A model generated the notes under the pieces. The model did not search any database. It saw only the letters and a program-made list of their open reading frames with translations, and was not told the origin of the DNA. This document shows, piece by piece, positions 24,454 to 37,388 of a stretch of 64,000 nt of DNA; positions within the stretch are counted from its first letter, which is position 1, and each line of letters begins with the position of its first letter. A program made the translations under genes and the position numbers. The DNA comes from Skeletonema tropicum (Eukaryota > Bacillariophyta > Thalassiosirophyceae > Thalassiosirales > Thalassiosiraceae): the NCBI GenBank assembly GCA_037178625.1, contig CM074130.1, forward strand, positions 248,001 through 312,000, given 5' to 3'.

Positions 24454-25983
24454 ACAATGGCCGTACTTATTATCTTGTCTCCTACGCGCGGCCAATGAAG
24501 GCGATTAGTGGCGTTTTGGAAAGCTCCTTGAGCAGCTCTATCGAATAGGCGTATATTAAAACCGATTAGACGACTTTTTGTAGATCGTCTCGGTCAGAAA
24601 CGGGGTTAGAAAGTAACCAGCCCGGCCAAATTCGGATCCACAGCCGGATTTTCACATCAGAATTCCAATATTTTGACCAAAATCGACAATAGGACAACCA
24701 ATCGAATCGTCTCTTCAAGCTGAATCGATATATACCATATTTACTACCAAAATTTATTATTACTACCAAAATTTCAAAGATAATACACACAGTTCGGCCT
24801 CCCTCCGGTCGACCTCACAAAAAAGCGTCCACTAGAGAAAAGATCCTAACGCTGCGTATCATGACAATAAAAACACAGCTCGGCCTCGCAAGCTCGCCCT
24901 CGCAAATACACTTCTTTTAATGGGGCGAATAACATGAGCTTCAGGTGCAGCGGGCAAAGACGCTTCGCTGAAGAACGAAGTATAGATCAGCCTCATCATG
25001 ATGATAGTCACGTGTACCGTCCATCCATTATCACATGTACCGTCCAATATTACAAGTACTTCCCACCATTGGCTCACCTCTCACCTCCCTTCGGTCGGAT
25101 CGCTTCCACCAACCACAAGCAGCGGCAGCAGCATCATTGCCAACGATATCATCTTCCATCTCCTCCTCCAACCACAAGCAAAACAAATACTACATACTTA
25201 GATATATCCCAACTCCTTGTTCTCCTTCGTCGTTGGCAATGCTAATGCTGCCGCTGCTTGTGGTTGGAGAAGGAGAAGAAGGAGTTGCATACATGACAAT
25301 CAACCAACCACAAGCAGACAAGCAGCATCATTTCCAACGACGATGTGGTGTCATCATCCTCCTCCATCCACAAGCAGTACCATATTATTAGAGGAGGCTC
25401 GAATGAATAATATGATGCTGCTTGTGGTTGGTTGATTGTCATGTGACGATGATGTTGTTGCTGCTTGCGGTTGGAGGAGAGTGCCGAGCGGAGTCATGAT
25501 AGAGGCAAGTTGATGATGAGGGCGAGGGCGACCGATAGGGAGGCCGAGCTGTGTTTATCAATTTCGAATGCGATCGTATCGTACCAACTGTCATGATGAC
25601 ACTACAATACCTCAAGCGGGTCGTTTTTTGAGATTTTCGACGTAACAATTGTCACTGACGGCGTTTCCATTATAAAGTGTGTCTGGCGAGTGCGAGCGGA
25701 GCGAGGACGAGCAGTGTTTATTGTATTAATCGATAGCGTTTGAAATGACGATTCGAACGGTGGTATCATTGTCGATTCTTCTGGTCAAAATCCGAATTCC
25801 AATGTCGATTTGGGGCTGACGGACGTGCGGATTCTAGGGGTCGATTTACTTGAGTCGATTGACAAAAGATTGATATTATGCCTCGATAGTACGCCCAGTC
25901 GATAGAGCGCAACGAGACGATTCTAAATCACTACTCATCGCATTTATACGACCAATAGAAGGCAAGATATGAAAGGAATCGTA
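24454..25983. repeat. Foldback intergenic element, unit 7
   Basis: Long ccgtacttattatc form, two GAGGGC repeats, short tgtcgattc form. A few indels on the left (24487, 24526, 24739); about 24900-26150 is clean. Confidence 0.65.
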
Positions 25984-27609
25984 CATTATTTCGAGAGGAA
26001 GAGGTAAAGTAGTAGTAATAATAATAATAGTAGTACCATGGTGACGTATTCGATTATCATCCCTCTCTCTCGCTATCTCATTGTGTACATTATTAGATAT
26101 TAAGTTGATTGTCATGTTGAAACACTTCACTTTCCATCTATCCAGTGCTGCAGATGCTGCTCCTCCATCTTTGCCACCCCTCCATGTTGTTATTATTATT
26201 ATTATTAAAATCGCAGTTCCACTACTACTTCGAATATTACGAATTAATATTGGTGCCATCATCCCTGCAAATACCGCTGCCACCCATTCGTACTTCTGGA
26301 TATTTATCTGCCGTGGCCCTTTGATCAATTTGATTGCTTCCATTACTGCTCTATCTTCCATTGCTCCCGTGGCCAGAAATGACAATGATGATGATGATGA
26401 TTGATCCTGATGATTACCACCAACACTACCACCACCATGCAGCTGTAATCGATTGGCACCATGAGCATGACATCGACGACACGCCACCGCCAATTTCCAC
26501 GCAGTATTCACACATTCGACACGATGGCCCGGTTCACCCAGCCCCCCGCTCAGTATAGTCCCTTGTGACAACACGTTATGATCTCATAGGCCATAGGGAG
26601 AGACACGCTTGGCCAAGTTCAAGTCGACAGTATTATCTCGCCGCCCAAAACGCATATCTTACCAAGTACCATGAGTGCCGAAAGTCGAACGCCCCCCGAG
26701 GCCATTTTGGATCGCGGATTCCAATTGGAGATTTCCATCATTTTGGATAGGAGTGAGTGAGCGTCGGTGCGTTAAATTTCCCGGTAGGTTGGCATTGGAT
26801 CCAAGAAAGAGACAGAGGGCTGTGCATTCCGACCCATGCCGTGGCGGAGTGGTGTGGAGAGTAGTGGTGGTAGCTGCTTGTGTTGTTGCCTGTTGTTGAG
26901 CATCGGAGGCGGCGGATGATTTCGATTTCGATTGCTTGGCCTTGGCCTTGGCGGAATAGGAAGTTGACTTTTTGTTGGCTATGGCGCCGCCCAATTTTGG
27001 AGACATGGCCGCAGCGATTCGCAATGGTCGTCATGCCCATGCCACCGCTACTGATACTGCTACTGATACTGTCATTGTCATGATCCTCGGCAGCAGCAGC
27101 AGCGAGAGCAGAAGATATTTCGAGCAGCTTTTGCAGCACAGCGAGAATGCTGCGTGCTGCCTGGAATGGCGGCTGATTTGTGTCTGACGATGACGGCGGG
27201 CTGATATTATTACTATTATTTGAATTTTCATTTTCATTTCCGCCCAATTGAAGTTTCAATTTCAATTCGAAATTATTGGGGTCGATTCCTGCGTGCCAGC
27301 GGAGAGCCAGGCACGGAGATTGATGAGGCGGATTGAATAAGATTTGGTTGGGCACGGGAGTTTGGACTGTGAAGATGGAGTGCATGCCCTGTGGTGGATT
27401 CCCATTACCGCTGGCGGTGGATGTTGGCGAATTATTATTATTGCTGCTGCTGTTCGCAACATGAACATTGTAGCTCGTTGCATCGAACGAAATGGCAGCG
27501 CCAAGTAAGGCGGCGGCCTCTTCGGCAGATGATGGTGGGGCCTGTTCGTTCGTTGTCGTCTGTTGTCATTTGTAGACATAAGATGTAGGGCCGCTTCGCT
27601 TTGTAGCAT
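25876..27609 (-). pseudogene. Truncated HEAT-gene copy 8, frame broken
   Basis: Indels near 26181, 26207, 26280, 26318 (a loss), 26537, 26552, 26590, 26635, 26772, 26830, 26840, 26889, 27018, 27304, 27333, 27550 and 27571 break the frame, while the last ~90 codons read cleanly. One extra Lys-Ser pair. This is the right-hand end of the indel-rich zone. Confidence 0.7.
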
Positions 27610-27711
27610 GGTTGTTTTGTGGCGTCACTGGATGGTGACTATTTGAGACGGGCGTCTTGATTATCCGGCACCACCTTCTCCACTGCTTCAACTCAACCTA
27701 CACGAGCTAAA

Positions 27712-29236
27712 CAATGGCCGTACTTATTATCTTGTCTCCTACGCGGCCAATGAAGGCGATTAGTGGCCGTTTTGGAAAGCTCTTGAGCAGCTCTATCGAA
27801 TAGGCGTATATTAAAACCGATTAGACGACTTTTTGTAGATCGTCTCGGTCAGAAACGGGGTTAGAAAGTAACCAGCCCGGCCAAATTCGGATCCACAGCC
27901 GGATTTTCACATCAGAATTCCAATATTTTGACCAAAATCGACAATAGGACAACCAATCGAATCGTCTCTTCAAGCTGAATCGATATATACCATTATTACT
28001 ACCAAAATTTATTATTACTACCAAAATTTCAAAGATAATACACACAGTTCGGCCTCCCTCCGGTCGACCTCACAAAAAAGCGTCCACTAGAGAAAAGATC
28101 CTAACGCTGCGTATCATGACAATAAACACAGCTCGGCCTCGCAAGCTCGCCCTCGCAAATACACTTCTTTTAATGGGGCGAATAACATGAGCTTCAGGTG
28201 CAGCGGGCAAAGACGCTTCGCTGAAGAACGAAGTATAGATCAGCCTCATCATGATGATAGTCACGTGTACCGTCCATCCATTATCACATGTACCGTCCAA
28301 TATTACAAGTACTTCCCACCATTGGCTCACCTCTCACCTCCCTTCGGTCGGATCGCTTCCACCAACCACAAGCAGCGGCAGCAGCATCATTGCCAACGAT
28401 ATCATCTTCCATCTCCTCCTCCAACCACAAGCAAAACAAATACTACATACTTAGATATATCCCAACTCCTTGTTCTCCTTCGTCGTTGGCAATGCTAATG
28501 CTGCCGCTGCTTGTGGTTGGAGAAGGAGAAGAAGGAGTTGCATACATGACAATCAACCAACCACAAGCAGACAAGCAGCATCATTTCCAACGACGATGTG
28601 GTGTCATCATCCTCCTCCATCCACAAGCAGTACCATATTATTAGAGGAGGCTCGAATGAATAATATGATGCTGCTTGTGGTTGGTTGATTGTCATGTGAC
28701 GATGATGTTGTTGCTGCTTGCGGTTGGAGGAGAGTGCCGAGCGGAGTCATGATAGAGGCAAGTTGATGATGAGGGCGAGGGCGACCGATAGGGAGGCCGA
28801 GCTGTGTTTATCAATTTCGAATGCGATCGTATCGTACCAACTGTCATGATGACACTACAATACCTCAAGCGGGTCGTTTTTTGAGATTTTCGACGTAACA
28901 ATTGTCACTGACGGCGTTTCCATTATAAAGTGTGTCTGGCGAGTGCGAGCGGAGCGAGGACGAGCAGTGTTTATTGTATTAATCGATAGCGTTTGAAATG
29001 ACGATTCGAACGGTGGTATCATTGTCGATTCTTCTGGTCAAAATCCGAATTCCAATGTCGATTTGGGGCTGACGGACGTGCGGATTCTAGGGGTCGATTT
29101 ACTTGAGTCGATTGACAAAAGATTGATATTATGCCTCGATAGTACGCCCAGTCGATAGAGCGCAACGAGACGATTCTAAATCACTACTCATCGCATTTAT
29201 ACGACCAATAGAAGGCAAGATATGAAAGGAATCGTA
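27712..29236. repeat. Foldback intergenic element, unit 8
   Basis: Long ccgtacttattatc form with one extra base near 27767; clean after that. Two GAGGGC repeats, short tgtcgattc form. Confidence 0.67.
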
Positions 29237-30850
29237 CATTATTTCGAGAGGAAGAGGTAAAGTAGTAGTAATAATAATAATAGTAGTACCATGGTGACGT
29301 ATTCGATTATCATCCCTCTCTCTCGCTATCTCATTGTGTACATTATTAGATATTAAGTTGATTGTCATGTTGAAACACTTCACTTTCCATCTATCCAGTG
29401 CTGCAGATGCTGCTCCTCCATCTTTGCCACCCCTCATGTTGTTATTATTATTATTATTAATCGCAGTTCCACTACTACTTCGAATATTACGAATTAATAT
29501 TGGTGCCATCATCCCTGCAAATACCGCTGCACCCATTCGTACTTCTGGATATTTATCTGCCGTGGCCCTTTTGATCAATTTGATTGCTTCCATTACTGCT
29601 CTATCTTCCATTGCTCCCGTGGCCAGAAATGACAATGATGATGATGATGATTGATCCTGATGATTACCACCAACACTACCACCACCATGCAGCTGTAATC
29701 GATTGGCACCATGAGCATGACATCGACGACACGCCACCGCCAATTTCCACGCAGTATTCACACATTCGACACGATGGCCCGGTTCACCAGCCCCCCCGCT
29801 CAGTAGTCCCTTGTGACAACACGTTATGATCTCATAGGCATAGGGAGAGACACGCTTGGCCAAGTTCAAGTCGACAGTAGTATTATCGCCGCCCAAAACG
29901 CATATCTTACCAAGTACCATGAGTGCCGAAAGTCGAACGCCCCCCGAGGCCATTTTGGATCGCGGATTCCAATTGGAGATTTCCATCATTTTGGATAGGA
30001 GTGAGTGAGCGTCGGTGCGTAAATTTCCCGGTAGGTTGGCATTGGATCCAAGAAAGAGACAGAGGGCTGTGCATTCGACCCATGCGTGGCGGAGTGGTGT
30101 GGAGAGTAGTGGTGGTAGCTGCTTGTGTTGTTGCTGTTGTTGAGCATCGGAGGCGGCGGATGATTTCGATTTCGATTTCGATTGCTTGGCCTTGGCCTTG
30201 GCGGAATAGGAAGTTGACTTTTTGTTGGCTATGGCGCCGCCCAATTTTGGAGACATGGCCGCAGCGATCGCAATGGTCGTCATGCCCATGCCACCGCTAC
30301 TGATACTGCTACTGCTACTGTCATTGTCATGATCCTCGGCAGCAGCAGCAGCGAGAGCAGAAGATATTTCGAGCAGCTTTTGCAGCACAGCGAGAATGCT
30401 GCGTGCTGCCTGGAATGGCGGCTGATTTGTGTCTGACGATGACGGCGGGCTGATATTATTACTATTATTTGAATTTTCATTTTCATTTCCGCCCAATTGA
30501 AGTTTCAATTTCAATTCGAAATTATTGGGGTCGATTCCTGCGTGCCAGCGGAGCCAGGCACGGAGATTGATGAGGCGGATGAATAAGATTTGGTTGGGCA
30601 CGGGAGTTTGGACTGTGAAGATGGAGTGCATGCCCTGTGGTGGATTCCCATTACCGCTGGCGGTGGATGTTGGCGAATTATTATTATTGCTGCTGCTGTT
30701 CGCAACATGAACATTGTAGCTCGTTGCATCGAACGAAATGGCAGCGCCAAGTAAGGCGGCGGCCTCTTCGGCAGATGATGGTGGGGCCTGTTCGTTGTCG
30801 TCTGTTGTCATTGTAGACATAAGATGTAGGGCCGCTTCGCTTTGTAGCAT
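29129..30850 (-). CDS. Truncated HEAT-gene copy 9 (573 codons)
   Basis: Intact. It shares with copy 2 alone both the Ser for Ile change near residue 179 and the 12 extra nt (two Lys-Ser pairs), so these two copies, 23 kb apart, carry the same coding haplotype. Their flanking GAGGGC counts differ (two here, three next to copy 2). Confidence 0.5.
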   Translation of the reverse strand: MLQSEAALHLMSTMTTDDNEQAPPSSAEEAAALLGAAISFDATSYNVHVANSSSNNNNSPTSTASGNGNPPQGMHSIFTVQTPVPNQILFIRLINLRAWLRWHAGIDPNNFELKLKLQLGGNENENSNNSNNISPPSSSDTNQPPFQAARSILAVLQKLLEISSALAAAAAEDHDNDSSSSSISSGGMGMTTIAIAAAMSPKLGGAIANKKSTSYSAKAKAKQSKSKSKSSAASDAQQQQQHKQLPPLLSTPLRHAWVECTALCLFLGSNANLPGNLRTDAHSLLSKMMEISNWNPRSKMASGGVRLSALMVLGKICVLGGDNTTVDLNLAKRVSPYAYEIITCCHKGLLSGGAGEPGHRVECVNTAWKLAVACRRCHAHGANRLQLHGGGSVGGNHQDQSSSSSLSFLATGAMEDRAVMEAIKLIKRATADKYPEVRMGAAVFAGMMAPILIRNIRSSSGTAINNNNNNNMRGGKDGGAASAALDRWKVKCFNMTINLISNNVHNEIARERDDNRIRHHGTTIIIITTTLPLPLEIMYDSFHILPSIGRINAMSSDLESSRCALSTGRTIEA

Positions 30851-30952
30851 GGTTGTTTTGTGGCGTCACTGGATGGTGACTATTTGAGACGGGCGTCTTG
30901 ATTATCCGGCACCACCTTCTCCACTGCTTCAACTCAACCTACACGAGCTAAA

Positions 30953-32471
30953 CAATGGCCGATATCTTGTCTCCTACGCGGCCAATGAAGGCGATTAGTG
31001 GCGTTTTGGAAAGCTCTTGAGCAGCTCTATCGAATAGGCGTATATTAAAACCGATTAGACGACTTTTTGTAGATCGTCTCGGTCAGAAACGGGGTTAGAA
31101 AGTAACCAGCCCGGCCAAATTCGGATCCACAGCCGGATTTTTCACATCAGAATTCCAATATTTTGACCAAAATCGACAATAGGACAACCAATCGAATCGT
31201 CTCTTCAAGCTGAATCGATATATACCATTATTACTACCAAAATTTATTATTACTACCAAAATTTCAAAGATAATACACACAGTTCGGCCTCCCTCCGGTC
31301 GACCTCACAAAAAAGCGTCCACTAGAGAAAAGATCCTAACGCTGCGTATCATGACAATAAACACAGCTCGGCCTCGCAAGCTCGCCCTCGCAAATACACT
31401 TCTTTTAATGGGGCGAATAACATGAGCTTCAGGTGCAGCGGGCAAAGACGCTTCGCTGAAGAACGAAGTATAGATCAGCCTCATCATGATGATAGTCACG
31501 TGTACCGTCCATCCATTATCACATGTACCGTCCAATATTACAAGTACTTCCCACCATTGGCTCACCTCTCACCTCCCTTCGGTCGGATCGCTTCCACCAA
31601 CCACAAGCAGCGGCAGCAGCATCATTGCCAACGATATCATCTTCCATCTCCTCCTCCAACCACAAGCAAAACAAATACTACATACTTAGATATATCCCAA
31701 CTCCTTGTTCTCCTTCGTCGTTGGCAATGCTAATGCTGCCGCTGCTTGTGGTTGGAGAAGGAGAAGAAGGAGTTGCATACATGACAATCAACCAACCACA
31801 AGCAGACAAGCAGCATCATTTCCAACGACGATGTGGTGTCATCATCCTCCTCCATCCACAAGCAGTACCATATTATTAGAGGAGGCTCGAATGAATAATA
31901 TGATGCTGCTTGTGGTTGGTTGATTGTCATGTGACGATGATGTTGTTGCTGCTTGCGGTTGGAGGAGAGTGCCGAGCGGAGTCATGATAGAGGCAAGTTG
32001 ATGATGAGGGCGAGGGCGACCGATAGGGAGGCCGAGCTGTGTTTATCAATTTCGAATGCGATCGTATCGTACCAACTGTCATGATGACACTACAATACCT
32101 CAAGCGGGTCGTTTTTTGAGATTTTCGACGTAACAATTGTCACTGACGGCGTTTCCATTATAAAGTGTGTCTGGCGAGTGCGAGCGGAGCGAGGACGAGC
32201 AGTGTTTATTGTATTAATCGATAGCGTTTGAAATGACGATTCGAACGGTGGTATCATTGTCGATTCTTCTGGTCAAAATCCGAATTCCAATGTCGATTTG
32301 GGGCTGACGGACGTGCGGATTCTAGGGGTCGATTTACTTGAGTCGATTGACAAAAGATTGATATTATGCCTCGATAGTACGCCCAGTCGATAGAGCGCAA
32401 CGAGACGATTCTAAATCACTACTCATCGCATTTATACGACCAATAGAAGGCAAGATATGAAAGGAATCGTA
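30953..32471. repeat. Foldback intergenic element, unit 9
   Basis: Short ccgatatcttg form, two GAGGGC repeats, short tgtcgattc form. One extra T near 31141 is the only visible slip. Confidence 0.67.
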
Positions 32472-34064
32472 CATTATTTCGAGAGGAAGAGGTAAAGTAG
32501 TAGTAATAATAATAATAGTAGTACCATGGTGACGTATTCGATTATCATCCCTCTCTCTCGCTATCTCATTGTGTACATTATTAGATATTAAGTTGATTGT
32601 CATGTTGAAACACTTCACTTTCCATCTATCCAGTGCTGCAGATGCTGCTCCTCCATCTTTGCCACCCCTCATGTTGTTATTATTATTATTATTAATCGCA
32701 GTTCCACTACTACTTCGAATATTACGAATTAATATTGGTGCCATCATCCCTGCAAATACCGCTGCACCCATTCGTACTTCTGGATATTTATCTGCCGTGG
32801 CCCTTTTGATCAATTTGATTGCTTCCATTACTGCTCTATCTTCCATTGCTCCCGTGGCCAGAAATGACAATGATGATGATGATGATTGATCCTGATGATT
32901 ACCACCACCACCATGCAGCTGTAATCGATTGGCACCATGAGCATGACATCGACGACACGCCACCGCCAATTTCCACGCAGTATTCACACATTCGACACGA
33001 TGGCCCGGTTCACCAGCCCCCCCGCTCAGTAGTCCCTTGTGACAACACGTTATGATCTCATAGGCATAGGGAGAGACACGCTTGGCCAAGTTCAAGTCGA
33101 CAGTAGTATTATCGCCGCCCAAAACGCATATCTTACCAAGTACCATGAGTGCCGAAAGTCGAACGCCCCCCGAGGCCATTTTGGATCGCGGATTCCAATT
33201 GGAGATTTCCATCATTTTGGATAGGAGTGAGTGAGCGTCGGTGCGTAAATTTCCCGGTAGGTTGGCATTGGATCCAAGAAAGAGACAGAGGGCTGTGCAT
33301 TCGACCCATGCGTGGCGGAGTGGTGTGGAGAGTAGTGGTGGTAGCTGCTTGTGTTGTTGCTGTTGTTGAGCATCGGAGGCGGCGGATGATTTCGATTGCT
33401 TGGCCTTGGCCTTGGCGGAATAGGAAGTTGACTTTTTGTTGGCTATGGCGCCGCCCAATTTTGGAGACATGGCCGCAGCGATCGCAATGGTCGTCATGCC
33501 CATGCCACCGCTACTGATACTGCTACTGATACTGTCATTGTCATGATCCTCGGCAGCAGCAGCAGCGAGAGCAGAAGATATTTCGAGCAGCTTTTGCAGC
33601 ACAGCGAGAATGCTGCGTGCTGCCTGGAATGGCGGCTGATTTGTGTCTGACGATGACGGCGGGCTGATATTATTACTATTATTTGAATTTTCATTTTCAT
33701 TTCCGCCCAATTGAAGTTTCAATTTCAATTCGAAATTATTGGGGTCGATTCCTGCGTGCCAGCGGAGCCAGGCACGGAGATTGATGAGGCGGATGAATAA
33801 GATTTGGTTGGGCACGGGAGTTTGGACTGTGAAGATGGAGTGCATGCCCTGTGGTGGATTCCCATTACCGCTGGCGGTGGATGTTGGCGAATTATTATTA
33901 TTGCTGCTGCTGTTCGCAACATGAACATTGTAGCTCGTTGCATCGAACGAAATGGCAGCGCCAAGTAAGGCGGCGGCCTCTTCGGCAGATGATGGTGGGG
34001 CCTGTTCGTTGTCGTCTGTTGTCATTGTAGACATAAGATGTAGGGCCGCTTCGCTTTGTAGCAT
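32364..34064 (-). CDS. Truncated HEAT-gene copy 10 (566 codons)
   Basis: Intact and shortest: no extra Lys-Ser pair, plus the 9-bp in-frame loss (Ser-Val-Gly near residue 390) otherwise seen only in copy 7. Same chimeric tail. Confidence 0.5.
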   Translation of the reverse strand: MLQSEAALHLMSTMTTDDNEQAPPSSAEEAAALLGAAISFDATSYNVHVANSSSNNNNSPTSTASGNGNPPQGMHSIFTVQTPVPNQILFIRLINLRAWLRWHAGIDPNNFELKLKLQLGGNENENSNNSNNISPPSSSDTNQPPFQAARSILAVLQKLLEISSALAAAAAEDHDNDSISSSISSGGMGMTTIAIAAAMSPKLGGAIANKKSTSYSAKAKAKQSKSSAASDAQQQQQHKQLPPLLSTPLRHAWVECTALCLFLGSNANLPGNLRTDAHSLLSKMMEISNWNPRSKMASGGVRLSALMVLGKICVLGGDNTTVDLNLAKRVSPYAYEIITCCHKGLLSGGAGEPGHRVECVNTAWKLAVACRRCHAHGANRLQLHGGGGNHQDQSSSSSLSFLATGAMEDRAVMEAIKLIKRATADKYPEVRMGAAVFAGMMAPILIRNIRSSSGTAINNNNNNNMRGGKDGGAASAALDRWKVKCFNMTINLISNNVHNEIARERDDNRIRHHGTTIIIITTTLPLPLEIMYDSFHILPSIGRINAMSSDLESSRCALSTGRTIEA

Positions 34065-34166
34065 GGTTGTTTTGTGGCGTCACTGGATGGTGACTATTTG
34101 AGACGGGCGTCTTGATTATCCGGCACCACCTTCTCCACTGCTTCAACTCAACCTACACGAGCTAAA

Positions 34167-35684
34167 CAATGGCCGATATCTTGTCTCCTACGCGGCCAAT
34201 GAAGGCGATTAGTGGCGTTTTGGAAAGCTCTTGAGCAGCTCTATCGAATAGGCGTATATTAAAACCGATTAGACGACTTTTTGTAGATCGTCTCGGTCAG
34301 AAACGGGGTTAGAAAGTAACCAGCCCGGCCAAATTCGGATCCACAGCCGGATTTTCACATCAGAATTCCAATATTTTGACCAAAATCGACAATAGGACAA
34401 CCAATCGAATCGTCTCTTCAAGCTGAATCGATATATACCATTATTACTACCAAAATTTATTATTACTACCAAAATTTCAAAGATAATACACACAGTTCGG
34501 CCTCCCTCCGGTCGACCTCACAAAAAAGCGTCCACTAGAGAAAAGATCCTAACGCTGCGTATCATGACAATAAACACAGCTCGGCCTCGCAAGCTCGCCC
34601 TCGCAAATACACTTCTTTTAATGGGGCGAATAACATGAGCTTCAGGTGCAGCGGGCAAAGACGCTTCGCTGAAGAACGAAGTATAGATCAGCCTCATCAT
34701 GATGATAGTCACGTGTACCGTCCATCCATTATCACATGTACCGTCCAATATTACAAGTACTTCCCACCATTGGCTCACCTCTCACCTCCCTTCGGTCGGA
34801 TCGCTTCCACCAACCACAAGCAGCGGCAGCAGCATCATTGCCAACGATATCATCTTCCATCTCCTCCTCCAACCACAAGCAAAACAAATACTACATACTT
34901 AGATATATCCCAACTCCTTGTTCTCCTTCGTCGTTGGCAATGCTAATGCTGCCGCTGCTTGTGGTTGGAGAAGGAGAAGAAGGAGTTGCATACATGACAA
35001 TCAACCAACCACAAGCAGACAAGCAGCATCATTTCCAACGACGATGTGGTGTCATCATCCTCCTCCATCCACAAGCAGTACCATATTATTAGAGGAGGCT
35101 CGAATGAATAATATGATGCTGCTTGTGGTTGGTTGATTGTCATGTGACGATGATGTTGTTGCTGCTTGCGGTTGGAGGAGAGTGCCGAGCGGAGTCATGA
35201 TAGAGGCAAGTTGATGATGAGGGCGAGGGCGACCGATAGGGAGGCCGAGCTGTGTTTATCAATTTCGAATGCGATCGTATCGTACCAACTGTCATGATGA
35301 CACTACAATACCTCAAGCGGGTCGTTTTTTGAGATTTTCGACGTAACAATTGTCACTGACGGCGTTTCCATTATAAAGTGTGTCTGGCGAGTGCGAGCGG
35401 AGCGAGGACGAGCAGTGTTTATTGTATTAATCGATAGCGTTTGAAATGACGATTCGAACGGTGGTATCATTGTCGATTCTTCTGGTCAAAATCCGAATTC
35501 CAATGTCGATTTGGGGCTGACGGACGTGCGGATTCTAGGGGTCGATTTACTTGAGTCGATTGACAAAAGATTGATATTATGCCTCGATAGTACGCCCAGT
35601 CGATAGAGCGCAACGAGACGATTCTAAATCACTACTCATCGCATTTATACGACCAATAGAAGGCAAGATATGAAAGGAATCGTA
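34167..35684. repeat. Foldback intergenic element, unit 10
   Basis: Short ccgatatcttg form, two GAGGGC repeats, short tgtcgattc form; no stray indel noticed. Confidence 0.68.
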
Positions 35685-37286
35685 CATTATTTCGAGAGGA
35701 AGAGGTAAAGTAGTAGTAATAATAATAATAGTAGTACCATGGTGACGTATTCGATTATCATCCCTCTCTCTCGCTATCTCATTGTGTACATTATTAGATA
35801 TTAAGTTGATTGTCATGTTGAAACACTTCACTTTCCATCTATCCAGTGCTGCAGATGCTGCTCCTCCATCTTTGCCACCCCTCATGTTGTTATTATTATT
35901 ATTATTAATCGCAGTTCCACTACTACTTCGAATATTACGAATTAATATTGGTGCCATCATCCCTGCAAATACCGCTGCACCCATTCGTACTTCTGGATAT
36001 TTATCTGCCGTGGCCCTTTTGATCAATTTGATTGCTTCCATTACTGCTCTATCTTCCATTGCTCCCGTGGCCAGAAATGACAATGATGATGATGATGATT
36101 GATCCTGATGATTACCACCAACACTACCACCACCATGCAGCTGTAATCGATTGGCACCATGAGCATGACATCGACGACACGCCACCGCCAATTTCCACGC
36201 AGTATTCACACATTCGACACGATGGCCCGGTTCACCAGCCCCCCCGCTCAGTAGTCCCTTGTGACAACACGTTATGATCTCATAGGCATAGGGAGAGACA
36301 CGCTTGGCCAAGTTCAAGTCGACAGTAGTATTATCGCCGCCCAAAACGCATATCTTACCAAGTACCATGAGTGCCGAAAGTCGAACGCCCCCCGAGGCCA
36401 TTTTGGATCGCGGATTCCAATTGGAGATTTCCATCATTTTGGATAGGAGTGAGTGAGCGTCGGTGCGTAAATTTCCCGGTAGGTTGGCATTGGATCCAAG
36501 AAAGAGACAGAGGGCTGTGCATTCGACCCATGCGTGGCGGAGTGGTGTGGAGAGTAGTGGTGGTAGCTGCTTGTGTTGTTGCTGTTGTTGAGCATCGGAG
36601 GCGGCGGATGATTTCGATTGCTTGGCCTTGGCCTTGGCGGAATAGGAAGTTGACTTTTTGTTGGCTATGGCGCCGCCCAATTTTGGAGACATGGCCGCAG
36701 CGATCGCAATGGTCGTCATGCCCATGCCACCGCTACTGATACTGCTACTGATACTGTCATTGTCATGATCCTCGGCAGCAGCAGCAGCGAGAGCAGAAGA
36801 TATTTCGAGCAGCTTTTGCAGCACAGCGAGAATGCTGCGTGCTGCCTGGAATGGCGGCTGATTTGTGTCTGACGATGACGGCGGGCTGATATTATTACTA
36901 TTATTTGAATTTTCATTTTCATTTCCGCCCAATTGAAGTTTCAATTTCAATTCGAAATTATTGGGGTCGATTCCTGCGTGCCAGCGGAGCCAGGCACGGA
37001 GATTGATGAGGCGGATGAATAAGATTTGGTTGGGCACGGGAGTTTGGACTGTGAAGATGGAGTGCATGCCCTGTGGTGGATTCCCATTACCGCTGGCGGT
37101 GGATGTTGGCGAATTATTATTATTGCTGCTGCTGTTCGCAACATGAACATTGTAGCTCGTTGCATCGAACGAAATGGCAGCGCCAAGTAAGGCGGCGGCC
37201 TCTTCGGCAGATGATGGTGGGGCCTGTTCGTTGTCGTCTGTTGTCATTGTAGACATAAGATGTAGGGCCGCTTCGCTTTGTAGCAT
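35577..37286 (-). CDS. Truncated HEAT-gene copy 11 (569 codons)
   Basis: Intact. Same marker state as copy 4 (no extra Lys-Ser, Ile at the variable site, no 9-bp loss) and the same long upstream form. Confidence 0.5.
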   Translation of the reverse strand: MLQSEAALHLMSTMTTDDNEQAPPSSAEEAAALLGAAISFDATSYNVHVANSSSNNNNSPTSTASGNGNPPQGMHSIFTVQTPVPNQILFIRLINLRAWLRWHAGIDPNNFELKLKLQLGGNENENSNNSNNISPPSSSDTNQPPFQAARSILAVLQKLLEISSALAAAAAEDHDNDSISSSISSGGMGMTTIAIAAAMSPKLGGAIANKKSTSYSAKAKAKQSKSSAASDAQQQQQHKQLPPLLSTPLRHAWVECTALCLFLGSNANLPGNLRTDAHSLLSKMMEISNWNPRSKMASGGVRLSALMVLGKICVLGGDNTTVDLNLAKRVSPYAYEIITCCHKGLLSGGAGEPGHRVECVNTAWKLAVACRRCHAHGANRLQLHGGGSVGGNHQDQSSSSSLSFLATGAMEDRAVMEAIKLIKRATADKYPEVRMGAAVFAGMMAPILIRNIRSSSGTAINNNNNNNMRGGKDGGAASAALDRWKVKCFNMTINLISNNVHNEIARERDDNRIRHHGTTIIIITTTLPLPLEIMYDSFHILPSIGRINAMSSDLESSRCALSTGRTIEA

Positions 37287-37388
37287 GGTTGTTTTGTGGC
37301 GTCACTGGATGGTGACTATTTGAGACGGGCGTCTTGATTATCCGGCACCACCTTCTCCACTGCTTCAACTCAACCTACACGAGCTAAA

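Noticed and set aside
16118..27609. Genuine biological pseudogenisation of copies 5-8
   Set aside because: Changes are mostly 1-2 nt insertions with hardly any substitutions, clustered in one part of the array; sequencing error is the better explanation, pending reads.
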